A DNA stretch of 64,000 nt from Melitaea cinxia (GCF_905220565.1 NC_059402.1:1365501-1429500); one strand, 5' to 3'. Shown: positions 1 to 11,029, counted from the first letter of the stretch. Numbers and translations are program-made. The notes: a model not told the origin generated them from the letters alone.

Positions 1-965
1 TTGAAGTAAACAAAATAGCTGTAATCGCTTTGTTTTTTAGCCGGACATCCTGTTGTCGGCGCTAGTCTAGGCTGCTACAAGTAACATCGGATGCACGCGT
101 GTCGAGTTTATACATTTTATTGTTTTAGTAATTCTAAAAAGTTCATTACATTTTTTTATATAAAACTTTGTATACTATAATACTTTAAAAATAATAATTT
201 ATAAATGTAACAATATTAAAACGTACTAAAGTTTTTAAAACTAGGAATTATTAAAGTAACTTTTTTTTTTGTTGTAAAGAATGTCACCCGTATATTTTTC
301 AAAAAGGTTTCATATTTGGAATAATAAAAAAAAAAAAACTTTCCTCACGCTGGTCGCATGGTATTCAATATAAAGCCATTCATCATAGCTAAAGCGGCGG
401 GCCATTGAAGCGCGTTACTCTACAAACGTGCGTTACCGCGTAAGCTCAAGCGCCCTTGTCATAAGTACGGTTAGCAGTTACTGGATGTCGTAATTGACTT
501 TGAACTAACCAACTGACGCCCAGCCTTTGTAGGCACTCTGTTAGTGCTCTAATTTGAATACTTTTTTTTATTGAATAGTCACATTTTTTACTATTTCCCT
601 AGCCTAGTAAAAGACATGATTTTTAAATATTGTTTTATATTTACGATTTGCCTGGAAATTCGACTTATGAAAATTGTACAATTTTTTGAATTAAAAAAAT
701 ATCTCTATACTGTTTTAGAGTATAAAATCTATCTTCAGCGCCGTGCGTCAATTTTAATCAAAATCCGTTCACCTGTTTTGCCACGATTGAGTAACAAACA
801 TCCATAAAATATTTTGCATTTTTTTCACTTGTCAGATTTTTATTGTCTTCATAATCATATTATTCATAATAGTCGCCATAAAGTGAAAGTATATACAAAG
901 AAACTTGACAGTTACTATTAAAAAAAAAAATTAAACATATTCATACTTTTGTGTGTTGTATTTAT
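1..965. other. AT-rich stretch, no gene seen
   Basis: No open frame here looks like protein: the longest is 78 codons, lysine/leucine/isoleucine-rich and without recognisable motifs. A slightly GC-richer patch at about 390-540 could be unique sequence, but I see no splice sites or repeat signature that would name it. Confidence 0.6.
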
Positions 966-1137
966 GCTAATAAATAGACAGCTGTTTTTTTTGTACAGTT
1001 ATACTACAAAACCTACTGAACCAATCGGAATAATAATTATACCATAAGATGCAGCGTGTTTCGGAGAAAGTTTAAGTATATAATATGTTGGTGATTACTT
1101 ATCGCGTAAAAAAATATGGACAGACAGACGTCGCTAG
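966..1137 (+). mobile_element. Small non-autonomous Helitron, family H1
   Basis: The 3' end reads gtcgCTAG followed by T (CTAG 1134-1137), the expected Helitron terminus and A|T target. The internal block ataccataagatgcagcg followed by tttcggagaaag recurs almost unchanged at 28951-29123 and 30814-30998, and on the minus strand near 22486-22640. The 5' end is eroded (no clean TC start), so the left boundary is approximate. It encodes no protein and would depend on a Rep/helicase supplied elsewhere. Confidence 0.7.
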
Positions 1138-2396
1138 TATTGATATGCTTTAAAAATTCATCGCACACTAAACCTACGACAATGTAATAAAATGAAAACA
1201 TATGTATATGTATGTAACATCTTTGTATTTCCTATTTACTTTTTAATTGAAAAAGTATATAAAGAGAATAGTTAGAATTTAAAAATTATATATGCTTTGA
1301 TACTCGATTCGACTCGATTTTTGAAAGGTAACTGTCAAATTTTAATTTTAATTCGCTTATAATTTTAACTGTTTAAGTTTTTAAATACTAGCGATAGGCT
1401 GAAGGTAATGAGTGAGTGAAGTTTTTAAAAAATCTTTTAGTTGAATTCCTAGAGTATGTCTTGAACCTGACTTTTAGCATTCATTCTAGACGCCTGCTTT
1501 TTGTATTACTTTCTCCTTTGGTTTAATGATAATAAAAAAAGCACAAATGATTTCACAAAAGTAATATAGAATGGAATATATAAGAGAATCAGACCTTACA
1601 ACATAAGCATATACCTATTTCAAGTGTTATTTTAATTTAGATCAAAACTGTGTGTAAAATGAAATAAAACAATGCAAACCGATGTATCGAGCGACTGTAC
1701 CTCGGTCATTGCCATATTTTTAAGGAAAACAACCACAAAATACGATGATATTGTTAATTTAAATAGATTTTCCTATTAAAGAATATATTTTAAACACTAA
1801 TTACATTGCATATGCTATATCTAACGTATTTTAGTTAATTAGTTTAAGCTGTAATAATTCCTTTTTAGTGTTTAATAAGCAATTATTATTTGAACTTATA
1901 CCTAATGCCTAGCAAGCTTTTTTTTAATTACAATGGTTAAATTTCAACTTTCTATAAAAAAAAATCTCAAAAAAATTAAAATAATTTTAGATATAAATAA
2001 ATTTGTCCTTTAAATCATCTTCGAATGTTCTGTATATTTAATTTCGTTGAGTTTTTACTGGATCGTATCGCATAAACGGCGGCAATTATAATAGATAATA
2101 AATTGAACAACATTTCAAGTGAATAGTAGTTCAAAATATTTATTAACGTCAGATTCTTTATATTATTTGTGTATATGTATTTATATATATAAAAAATGTG
2201 TATAAACGGTTTCAATATATTATACGCTCTATTATGGAAGCGTAACTACTAAATTTCTTGTAGTTTCTTTGAATCCGAATCGATGGTAACACCACGTAAA
2301 TCATAATTAATTTACTAAAGAATAATATAATTATGATTTGTAAGTTGATGATTAAGAAGTGCTTTTGAAACCGACTTGATTAAAAAAGCGAGTGTG
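1138..2396. other. AT-rich stretch, no gene seen
   Basis: Only short low-complexity frames occur. The minus-strand frame at 2015-2215 is isoleucine/tyrosine/asparagine-rich, as expected of random AT-rich DNA. No repeat family was recognised. Confidence 0.6.
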
Positions 2397-2568
2397 TTTT
2401 AGGCCACACGACTGATGCAAAACTTACGAAACGTAACTCTCTCTCTTTCTATTTCAACTAACATATATATCCCTCTCAACTTCCGTTCGCCTCGCCCGAT
2501 CACAATTTTTGTAACGCTCTCCTCACGCGTTCACCAGCTTACACACCAATTCAAGCGAGTGCTGCTAA
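2397..2568 (+). mobile_element. Degenerate copy of a terminal-inverted-repeat MITE
   Basis: The core caacttccgttcgcctcgcc and the following cgatc...gtaacgctctcctcacgcgttcacc match the internal sequence of the intact copy at 63781-63927. The reverse complement of the same core is in the copy at 34841-35000. The terminal repeats are mutated here, so the boundaries are approximate. It is non-coding, and its mobilising transposase family is not identifiable from this window. Confidence 0.6.
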
Positions 2569-2575
2569 ATATATC

Positions 2576-2697
2576 CCTAAATGTTGTCTGGTAGATATCG
2601 CTCTTTTAGCTTTAGATGAGATCGCCTTCGTACATCTTTTTGTATACTAGCGTTTTCTTATTTTTCATTTCGTGGTAATAAAGAATATTTTATTACT
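2576..2697 (+). mobile_element. 3' tail of a non-LTR retrotransposon (LINE)
   Basis: The segment contains tgttgtctggtagatatcgc and ends with aataaag plus an A/T-rich tail. It parallels the tail at 40130-40262 (ggttatctggaagaaatcgc, then gtacaataaag). This is a retrotransposon 3' end of a kind common in Lepidoptera. No reverse transcriptase remains, which fits 5' truncation during insertion. The exact LINE clade is not determined. Confidence 0.6.
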
Positions 2698-2706
2698 TAA
2701 TGAAAA

Positions 2707-2950
2707 TCTATACTAATATTATTACGCGCTAATCTCAGGAACTATTTGTCCGATTTCAAAAATTCTCTTAGTGTTAGTTAGCCCATTTATTGAAGAAGGA
2801 TACAGGCTATATATCATCACGCTAAGACAAATAGGAGCGGATCACCAATGAAGAATGTTTCAAAATCGGGGTTTTTTTGTCCTTTTAAGACCTTCCCCAG
2901 CTAGCCCAAAGTAAATACTCCACGCAGACGAAGTCGTGGGTGGACGCTAG
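2707..2950 (+). mobile_element. Non-autonomous Helitron
   Basis: It starts TCTATACTAATATTA after an A at 2706, and ends in gcagacgaagtcgtgggtgg then acgCTAG (2947-2950). The GC-rich segment before CTAG is the usual position of the Helitron terminal hairpin. The phrase tagcccatttattgaagaag is shared with the element ending at 56580. The base after CTAG is C rather than T, so the last junction base is mutated. No coding capacity. Confidence 0.7.
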
Positions 2951-3617
2951 CGATATTATACTTTACAATTGGATATTCATGACTTTTTATCTAGTTTATG
3001 TACTTTGATTTTATTTGCAAACGACATTTTTTTATAATATAAATTACTGATTTTCAGTTTTTATTATCAAACGGATATTTATAATAAATGAAATAAACGG
3101 GAGAGCTTAATTTTATTATAAGCTTTAGCTAGCTTTATGGCAGTTTATGTATTTCATGTTTTATTTAAGTATTTTCACTGCTCCTGTTTCGATGTTGGTC
3201 TCATTTAACAAATATATATTGATATTATTTTCATTTAAACGAAAATTTACATATATATATACTATTACTGTAAAAAAAGATTCTGTCAGTTTGCTTATGT
3301 AAAACTCAACTATTCGAATTTCAAATTATTCTAAATCTGATTTAAATATCTCGTCATTAGAACATCATAGCTATGTAACGTCAAGGGATAAGATACTAGT
3401 GAAACAGTAGCTTTAGCTTAAATAATAATTTAAAATCTTGAATGCTTATGATACACGGTGCTATGTGATGATTTTTTTATCAATAATATTTTTGTACGTT
3501 GAGACAGTTTTACTAACTTTCGTCTGTAATATGATCTAGATTACGCCTGTGTTAGGTTGTCTGGTCCAATTTGTATATACTAGCTATTCATCCTGACTTT
3601 ATACGAATTTTATATTT

Positions 3618-3884
3618 GATGGATATTTGTACTTTTATAAAGATTTATTTCCAGTCTGATTCCTTGTGGGTCTCCCCACAGTGATTCGGAGAGCACGTTA
3701 AGCTGTCGTTTCTGTTTTTATGATATACAACTGATAGTGATCGTTACTCATAGTATGAAATATATCCGCTAAACCGCATTGGAGCAGCGTGGTGGATTAA
3801 GCTCCATCTCTCTTTTAGACCTCTTTCTCCTACTTAAAGAAAGAGGTCTATACCCAGCAGTGGGATGTGACAGGCTGAATCATA
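3618..3884 (+). mobile_element. SINE, 3' two-thirds
   Basis: Successive diagnostic blocks are gtgggtctccccacagtg, ttcggagagcacgttaagc, gatcgttactcatagta, cagcgtggtggattaagctc and the tail acccagcagtgggatgtgac then aggctgaat. The same order appears at 14310-14625 and 35430-35755 and, reversed, at 12679-12845 and 52460-52790. The tRNA-like head is missing or unrecognisable. Confidence 0.8.
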
Positions 3885-5260
3885 TAAGCATACAAGTATG
3901 TTAAAGGGTTGATAATAGTTACAAATACTAATTTTTTTAGATCCATAAGGGAATATTTGAAATCAATCTCGCCTCTACGTTCTCTTTGAAACGTTAGAGC
4001 GCTCAAACAAACGAAAAAATTCTATTACTAATTGTGTCTAGATTATATTCGGGGTATTTTACATATATTAAAACTATCTTTAATGGTTTTATTGACAATT
4101 ATTTAGTAATATAATATAATATTATATTAGTTTCTATTATAATAAAGCTGTTTAAAGTATAATATATGCGTGGATATTTTTTAAATATCTGAACTTTTGA
4201 TTCTCTCGTAAATTATTCATTTTATTGTTGGTTGGGTATGTTTTTATGAGTTTATTTCTTACATAGAAGGGTATTTATATAAGAAGCGTGATTATACATT
4301 TGTGTAGGAATCTTGAAAAATGAATTGTTTGGCCTTTAAATAAGTGTAAGGTATTGAAGTTCATATTTTATTAATGGTGATAAATTAATCTTTTACCTTT
4401 GTTCACGTAGGTAAATTTTCTTATATATTAAAGGTCCCTTGTTACTTGTATAGTTATGAAGTTTAGGTATTTATGTGGCGTAAAAAACTTGGAACTAGTG
4501 AATAACTTTTTACACTTTATTTGTTAATTAAAAGGATTCGACTTTTTTTTCAGATTTTTTTAAAGATAATAAATTAAGTTGAAGCAAAAACAATATATTT
4601 GATCTGTGATACATGTATTGTTATTATTGGGTGTTTGTTAAGTTATTTACGGAAGTTTAGAAACTGAGTTTTTGTGTAAAGTTATTACGTGTTCACACCA
4701 CGTAGACAGCGACGATCTTAAAACTGCACTTATTAATAATAATGCCTTATGCCTTATTGATAATGTTTTTTTATGCGTTAATATTCTAGAAATATTATTT
4801 TATGTTTTATTATTATTTAAAGACAGTTAATGCTCGTTAAGCTATTTTGAACTAGAAATCCACGTCGACTTAGTTTTTCTTTGAACACATAATTTAAATC
4901 ACCCGATTTCAGTGCTTAATATTTAAAATCGTTCTCGCTAATAATAGTTTTATCTCTTACTTACGCGCTGAGCGCATGTTCAGGATATCAATAGAAAAAA
5001 TTAAACTCTATCTTTTTTAGTTTTTGGTAATAAATATTGAAATTAAGTCCAAGAGACATGTCGTATGTATTCTTGTAAACAATCCGATAATTACAAACAA
5101 AAGTCGCTTAGAAAAAAAAAACGACGTGAAGTGAAACAACGGCGCGCATTGTCCTATAATGAGGTTATCCAAATGAGTCTAACTAAATTTTTTGTGCAAA
5201 TAATATTATCATAGTGCCACGACCTTGCTCCCAGATATCGCCAAATTTTGCTAGCGCCAA
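3885..5260. other. AT-rich stretch, no gene seen
   Basis: I see no coding exon, structural RNA or recognised repeat. Composition shifts towards less AT-rich sequence after about 5100, leading into the CpG island that follows. Confidence 0.55.
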
Positions 5261-5269
5261 CGTCACCAC

Positions 5270-5640
5270 TGATAAAAATCGACTTACCGAAATTTGTATC
5301 CGAAAAATAATGTAAAACGTAACAGAGTAAAAATTAAAAAAAATCCACACACAGCACTGCACTCGCTTAGAAAAGTTTCTCGATCATGTCAGCCGCGGGA
5401 GTGTTCGGAGCGATCATCGCGCGATCGCCGGCCGCTGCCGACTGCGGCGCGCACGCATCGACCCCCCCTCCGCCGAAAACGCGAAAATATGGCGGGAGGA
5501 ACGCGCGCGAAGGGGTGCCGAGGTTCTATGCTAATCCATCGTGCTTCGGCCCTTTTTTCCGGGGGGCGGGGATGCAATTAAAAGTCGCGCGTGCGTGGCC
5601 CGATTAGAACGGCGACAGGACGAGTCTGTCAACGTTTTTT
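5270..5640. promoter_or_regulatory. CpG-rich island 1, candidate promoter or CRE
   Basis: This block is abruptly rich in CpG, with CGCG clusters at 5398-5460 and 5490-5520 and a G-run at 5561-5572, inside AT-rich DNA. On the minus strand a consensus-like donor, TCG|GTAAGT, lies at 5288/5287, so the island could be a first exon plus promoter. Frames of 62-95 codons run through it on both strands, as expected of any GC-rich patch; one plus frame starts at ATG 5386. I see no protein family in them. Confidence 0.45.
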
Positions 5641-6019
5641 ACTTTTTCCTAGTCTACGTTGATTGTTTCGTAGCTTCGAATCGATGATCGTTCGTCTGGA
5701 CACCGAAATGTAATTAGCGATCTGCTTTTAATAGATATTCGATTTTTCGATGCGTATCTTCGATTATTCGCTTTTGTCGTAACCTACCACACAAGTAGCA
5801 ATAAACACACATAAATAGTTTGATTACAAACACATACAGAGGAAATTTATTTAAATTAGCTTAAATATAACAAGCAATAAAAGTAAAAATAACCAAAATT
5901 GTCACCCGCCAATCGCAAATCAACCGCCATAATAATGATATGCTCGTATCTGTCAAAATATATTTTTTAAAATAGAAAACCTGTTCGCTAGTCGAGTCAT
6001 ATATCGAGGTGTTTTATAC

Positions 6020-6085
6020 GGTAGAGGGGTGCAGCGCCGCTGCAGGCGCGCTCTGAGCTCGAGCAACTCGTAACGTCTCGGTAAA
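6020..6085. promoter_or_regulatory. Small GC-rich block
   Basis: A short patch around cagcgccgctgcaggcgcgc contrasts with AT-rich flanks and includes ctctgagctcgagcaactcg. It lies between the two larger islands and may belong to the same promoter cluster. No specific factor site is claimed. Confidence 0.3.
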
Positions 6086-6840
6086 GAACCTAATTCGCGT
6101 AGTGTCCACTTAGGGTGCTAATTGAGAAATTATTCGAACGTGTGTGTTACTTGAATACTCATTAATTCGTACTAATAACATTTTTATAGTTTTCCTTAGA
6201 AAAAAAGTTTTTACATTGAACTAATGCAAGTTGCATTTCGTAATTAAATAATGTATAACATTTCCCTCATTTCTGATTATTGTTTAGCGACTTTTTTTGG
6301 TGAAAAACTGTATTAATGTTTTTAATTAATTAGTATTATAATAATGCTTTATTACGATTATTGCTAATTATTTAAAAAAAAAAAAATATTTTTAATTGCT
6401 ATTAAAATACATCAGGTATAAATTAATAATTTCTTTTTCGCAACTTTTAACAAAACTTTTTTGCTTCAATGCGATCACAAAAAGGCATTAACATTAACAT
6501 ATGAAATAAATCTATTAGGTCAACCGTCTCGGATGCATCAGCTATTGCTTTTAAAGTAATTATTTATGCAAAAATGTCTAATGTCGAGGTCCGAGCGCAC
6601 TTGCAGGCTAGCTTCACCCTTGTCCGTTCGTTCGTCTGTCCACCGGCATTTACATCATAATAGTTCCGCTCACAAAAGGGTCGCTCTAATTGTTCGGAAT
6701 AGATAAAAATCAAGTTCAACAAGACGAACGGACAATTTCATTGTGAATTACTTTTTTTGGGATAAAAATTGTTACTTTATTTTAAGTTAAATTTTGGCGG
6801 ACTAAGTCGAGTACCTGTGGAGCGGTGTGAATGCACTTAC

Positions 6841-7010
6841 CTTATCGCCGGCTCGCGCCGTCAAACGTAACTCAACAAAAACAATCAACAAAACATCAAC
6901 AACGTCACTGCGAGTAAATGTCCAGCAGCGGAACAACGGAACGGAACGCCGCGGAACACAACGAGTAAACAAACTTAACCCGACTGTTGACAAAATATTC
7001 ACTAATTGAG
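6841..7010 (-). other. Candidate non-coding first exon of a minus-strand transcript
   Basis: Reading the minus strand from about 7010, the sequence is T/G-rich and UTR-like (repeated ttgttgatg and gttccg phrases). It ends in gccggcgATAAG|GTAAGTGC, a near-perfect 5' splice site with the last exon base at 6841. Upstream of the inferred start lie two CCAAT boxes (7057-7061, 7085-7089), placed about 50-90 bp away as in many promoters. No start codon with a long frame is present, so it would be 5' UTR or lncRNA. The transcript would run left, out of the window. This is inference from signals, not homology. Confidence 0.35.
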
Positions 7011-7019
7011 ACTAGGACG

Positions 7020-7205
7020 ATCGCGCGGAGGAATTCGGAATTGGAAGTTGGAGTGTCCAATGAAATCGAGCGGGCGGCAGCCGGCCAATCCGTCACGCGC
7101 GCCGCCGGCCACACACGCACGTGAGAACTTCGCGAACTTCCGAAACTTTGTCGACACGCGTCCGGACCCGCAAACTTTAACTATCCTTCCACCGGAACCG
7201 TGCTA
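7020..7205. promoter_or_regulatory. Candidate promoter with paired CCAAT boxes and an E-box
   Basis: CCAAT occurs at 7057-7061 and 7085-7089 and a CACGTG E-box at 7118-7123, in a CpG-rich block with GC clusters (gcgcgccgccggcc). An accggaa ETS-like core follows near 7191. The arrangement would suit a start site near 7000 reading left. CCAAT factors act in either orientation, so a plus-strand start is not excluded. Confidence 0.4.
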
Positions 7206-7249
7206 ACTATTCGGTATTATTGCGGCTGTTTATATTTTTTAATAATTCT

Positions 7250-7660
7250 TTTTTTTTTTCGGAAGCGTCCACCCGTCCGGTCGGGTCCGGCCGGTCTGCA
7301 ATATTAACACGAGCCGCGTCCACCTTTTGTAATGAAACGTTCACACATGCTTCCGCATTACCGTCCCGATGCCATCAATAATGAAGCCGGGCGGGAAAAA
7401 ACAAAACGGGGCACCTCTCCCGGCGAGGCGCCCGCCGACACTACAGCCTCCTCGTCAAAGATCAGAATTGCATATCTGGGTTGCGTTAATGAGCGGAGGG
7501 GTGGGCCGGTGGGGGGGTCGAAAAAGTGGCACCGCTCGCGCGCGAATATAAATTCATCGCCAAAAAATCATTACGCGGGGGGTGGTATTACGGTTCTCGC
7601 TGCGCGAGTTCGTTCGTATAGTTTTTAAATCGGGCGCTCACTCGGCGGCGCGGCGCCGCG
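7250..7660. promoter_or_regulatory. CpG-rich island 2 with TATA-like motif
   Basis: The block contains long GC tracts (ggtgggggggtcg, ggcggcgcggcgccgcggcg) and a TATAAA at 7547-7552 within gcgcgaatataaattcat. A 98-codon ATG frame (7332-7628) runs through it but is arginine/glycine/serine-rich, without a recognisable domain, and is probably a GC-composition artefact. Promoter or CpG-rich enhancer is the better reading. Confidence 0.4.
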
Positions 7661-7715
7661 GCGCGTGGCCGCCGGCGACTACTGCAGAACTATGAACTAG
7701 CACGCATGCACTTAC

Positions 7716-7930
7716 AGCCTTGCACACGTCGAGACGACACGAGCCCGCCGGACTCGCCCTCGGCCCGCTCCGGTGCCCCGACGACCCGTCTAGCTAGCCC
7801 ATGTAGCACACTCCGAAGTACGTAAGAGTATGAAAAACTTCCGCGTATGCAAATTCGTCTTTTCGGCGACGATCGCAATCAATTTGTGCGTTGGAAGCGG
7901 CATGCTTCCGCACACAGCGGGGCGCGCGGC
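7716..7930 (-). other. Candidate alternative first exon, minus strand
   Basis: On the minus strand, GC-rich sequence runs from about 7930 to a GGCT|GTAAGTGC donor (last exon base 7716, intron from 7715). A 62-codon minus frame crosses the donor but shows no domain. Like the donors at 6841 and 5288, this one sits at the left edge of a CpG-rich block. That repeated arrangement suggests alternative promoters of one minus-strand gene. Confidence 0.28.
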
Positions 7931-8218
7931 TGTGTGCGAGTCAAATTAAATCTAATACAAAATTGCGTTTTATGTTCGCGCTAGTGCGTGTAGGTGTGTG
8001 GGGGCACAATACGAACTCGGCGGTACACTCGACCTGATTATAACGTATTAGGCCTACTTATTTTATAATTAAAAAAATATTTTTTTCCAAACAACTCACA
8101 ACACTGGTACAACTCATATGCAATCACGGAGCAATCGTACGCTCCCAGTTGCAAACTTTGTCTAGAGCACTTTTTAAATTTCAATGTAGGAAATATATTC
8201 TAGATACAATAAACAACA

Positions 8219-8320
8219 TTAAAATTTTCCACGAAGTTCGCTTCGACGCGTAGTGCTCGTCGTTACGGTACTACGCACGGCGTAGCCCTCTACGAGCTGG
8301 TCTCAATATAGCTTTCTATA
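8219..8320. repeat. Dispersed GC-rich repeat with tacgcac/cgtagc core
   Basis: The block has repeated CGTAG/CTACG words: gacgcgtagtgctcgtcg, ggtactacgcacggcgtagc, ctctacgagc. Similar word composition occurs at 33215-33300 and 47160-47260, each flanked by AT-rich DNA. It is probably a lepidopteran non-autonomous element whose boundaries I cannot define, not a CpG island. Confidence 0.5.
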
Positions 8321-8418
8321 AAAACTTGAGACACGTTTCTGCATAATAAGTGTTAACTACGATGAAATACTTTCTTATCAAATCTGTGATTTCACGCATT
8401 TTTTTAAGTATTAAATTA

Positions 8419-8470
8419 ATATCTAAGATTTTTATTTTTGTGTTACCCACATTAGGAATTCTAAACATTT
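8419..8470 (+). repeat. Dispersed repeat X, 52 bp
   Basis: Sequence containing gtgttacccacattaggaat and tctaaacattt is nearly identical (one extra T) to 23966-24016 and to the inverted copy at 24070-24120. Its presence in three places shows a mobile or duplicated segment. It lies inside a 61-codon frame (8350-8535) that is therefore probably not a real gene. Confidence 0.75.
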
Positions 8471-8821
8471 TTTTTATTAAATTAATTAAAAAATATATAA
8501 CATTAATTAGAAAATTATTCGGTGGAAAAATGTAGATTTAAAAATCGAACTAAGCAAAAAAAATCTAATCATAATTAATATAATTAAAAAGTAATCAAAC
8601 ATACACCGAACACTAATTAATTACTTACACTCAAACAAAGCCAGGAAACCGACATGTAAAGAACTCATTCCGCTCGCATAGACAATAACGTTTCATACAT
8701 TAGCATAACGCGATCGACTGTACTTTAAAAACTCACACAAACTTAATGTTAAAAATGAATTACCAACACAGACTCCCTGCCTCCCTGCTACTCATTTTCA
8801 TTTCGATGTTTTTGGGTTTTT

Positions 8822-8880
8822 GCGCAGAAGGGGGCGCCCTCACCCCCCGGGGGGGAAACACCCTCGCCCTATGAAAATAG
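8822..8880. promoter_or_regulatory. C-run/G-run block 1
   Basis: It contains aagggggcgccctc followed by six C and seven G (8843-8855), then AAA, in AT-rich surroundings. The 13-mer CCCGGGGGGGAAA (8846-8858) recurs exactly at 47726-47738. Nothing here suggests coding. A conserved regulatory or chromatin element is my inference. Confidence 0.35.
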
Positions 8881-9435
8881 GATATATTTTTATGTTTTAT
8901 TTGCCCGGAAGCTCGAGTTTAGTTGCATGTTTATTAGAAGTTTTTATTAGTAGAAACAATACGCCGATTTTGCGTTTTTTTTTTTCGAATACGATTTGCG
9001 ATCGTAATAGTATTGGTAACGTCACGAATGTTTGTTTTCGATTACGATTATATTCTAGTTACGTGATCGCTGATATTTATCTATTTTACCGGAAATAATA
9101 AGTTTCTCATTTATATTTACGGTACATCGTCTTAATGTGCAATTGCTTTTAATGCAATGATAACTAAGATAATTTATTTCATGGCACATTTGTATTTCAT
9201 CTGTTACTTGTAATTTTATCTTACACGAACTCAAAGCTTACTGATTTACGTCTATGACTTCTACGATGTTATTTCATAGCCTAAGTTAATAAATATAGCT
9301 ATAAGAACAATAATTTTCATTAAATAATGTGAGTTTAAAATAAATATCTTATAACTTACACACACAATCGTCTGTTCCACATGGTAAGCCATCTGTTATA
9401 GGTAAATATTTTTTATGATAAGTATACATAGAAAT
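8881..9435. other. AT-rich stretch, no gene seen
   Basis: A 92-codon plus frame (8820-9098) starts at a non-ATG codon and shows no recognisable domain. I see no repeat signature. Confidence 0.5.
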
Positions 9436-9439
9436 AGTA

Positions 9440-9540
9440 CATATATAAATACAAGTATTACTCCCAGATTTAAGGGGGAATCGAACCGGCAACACGAGAA
9501 CAGAAAGAAGAGTCACTACAAACTGCGCCAACGGGTTGTA
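9440..9540 (-). mobile_element. tRNA-derived SINE fragment (SINE-T)
   Basis: Reading minus, the element begins gcccgttggcgcagtttgta-like (plus: ctacaaactgcgccaacggg) and carries a degenerate B-box (plus: gaatcgaacc). Better copies are at 18405-18555 and 53985-54140. The A-box/B-box pair is that of a polymerase III promoter, but the cloverleaf is lost. Confidence 0.7.
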
Positions 9541-9984
9541 TCACACAAACAGACATTTCGACAAAAAATCTATATTTTACTTTGCGTAGTACCATACAAG
9601 CAATTATCAACAGTTATTACTTAACAAAACATCTCTGTATTAATTCAACTATGGCTACGATATATTAAGTATTAATAAATTATTATATTTAACTAAGTAA
9701 AGAATATAAATAATTACATAAATTACCCACTTATACCTTCGTTTCCTTTTGGCGTAGTTATTTTGTCTTGAATTAATGTAAACAGTAGTCAATATTCTTA
9801 GTTTCTGAAGTACACTATTACAAGTTAAAAACAAAAGAATCTTACATTAGTAAAACTTTTAACAGCCTCAAACATCAAAATATCCTTAAAGGTCATTTTC
9901 AAGTTTTGCGATTACTTTAAAATGTTTAATAATTAAATAGTATATTAGTTCTACAATTAATTGATTCAATAATTAATGTTATAA

Positions 9985-10365
9985 AAGTCAAAAAAACGTC
10001 TCAATATACATCGACCAGTAATACAACGTAGGTAGATGAAATAGTCAAGCAAATATGCATTAGATATAGCTTTAAAAGCACTCATCAGATCTAAATGAAA
10101 TAGAAATGAGACTATGTAAGAATTATCGAAATCTGTTTACTTAATAAAAGTTATGAGGTATAATACAACAACAGTTAACGAAAACATAGTCAAGCAATTA
10201 CGCTATATTAGTGATAACTCCAAAAGTGCTTGAAACATCTTGATTAAAAAGAATCATCAAATTCGGTCTACCCAGTAAAAAGTTCAGCGGTAACACACAT
10301 ACAAAAAATACAGTCGAATTGAATTGATAACCTTTCTCTTTGGAAGACGGTTGAGAAAAATCGTA
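9985..10365 (+). mobile_element. Non-autonomous repeat, family M1
   Basis: It shares atcgaccagtaatacaacgt, aggtagatgaaatagtcaag, tcatcagatctaaatgaaat and the closing cagtcgaattgaat with 13185-13608 and, more weakly, 42212-42555. The ends of this family are imperfect inverted repeats (aaaccgactt / aagtcggtt), so a MITE-like element is likely. No coding capacity. Confidence 0.7.
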
Positions 10366-10469
10366 ACGCGAAGTCTTCGAAAAATCAATATACTAATATT
10401 TTGATTCATATTATATTTTTGGTGCTTAAATGTATTAAAATGTCATATAACCCGTTTTTATGTATATTA

Positions 10470-10470
<1 letters not shown>

Positions 10471-10533
<63 letters not shown>
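10471..10533. repeat. (TA)n microsatellite
   Basis: About thirty uninterrupted TA units end two bases before the CTAG end of the adjacent Helitron. A 71-codon frame with an (IY)n run crosses it and is spurious. Confidence 0.97.
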
Positions 10534-10535
<2 letters not shown>

Positions 10536-10740
10536 CTAGCTAACCCCGCAAACGTTGTTTTGCCATATATCTTATTAACCCCCTTAATCCCCCCCACCTA
10601 CAACTTAGGGGTATGAAAAATAGATGTTGTTCGATTCTCAGACCTACCCGATATACACACAAAATTTCATGAGAATCGGTCAAGCCGTTTCGGAGGAGTT
10701 TAACTACAAACACCGCGATACGAGAATTTTATATATTAGA
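10536..10740 (-). mobile_element. Non-autonomous Helitron, family H2
   Basis: Reading minus, the element begins TCTAATATATAAAATTCTCG after an A (plus T at 10741). It ends in caacgtttgcggggttagCTAG (plus 10536-10539) before T, so both junction bases are intact. The internal phrase cggtcaagccgtttcggagg is shared in degenerate form with 46746-47094 and 53467-53651. It is non-coding. Confidence 0.75.
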
Positions 10741-11029
10741 TATATCAAAATTTGTAGTATAAATGTGTATAATGTAATTTGTGCTATTTCACTAAAAACA
10801 AAACAAAATAATAAATGAAATTAAATAATCTAGAAGCTTGTAAATTAATAACACCGATTCTATGATAAATTTTTGAAATAACATTAAAAGAAAATTTCGT
10901 ATGTTAATGATAAAATTTATCTTGCATATAAACTAATTTTTGATTGGCTATCAGATACTTTATCAGGAAGCGGAACAGACCCTAAGAAACTTAATATTCT
11001 ACAGCATTCTTTTTACGATTCAGTCTGTG

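Noticed and set aside
5294..5581. 95-codon arginine-rich frame in CpG island 1
   Set aside because: It starts at TTG, overlaps frames on both strands, and reflects GC composition rather than coding.
7332..7628. 98-codon ATG frame in CpG island 2
   Set aside because: No domain or repeat-free conservation evidence; overlapping frames are open on both strands, typical of CpG-rich DNA.
10401..10616. 71-codon frame with an (IY)n run
   Set aside because: Produced by the (TA)n microsatellite.
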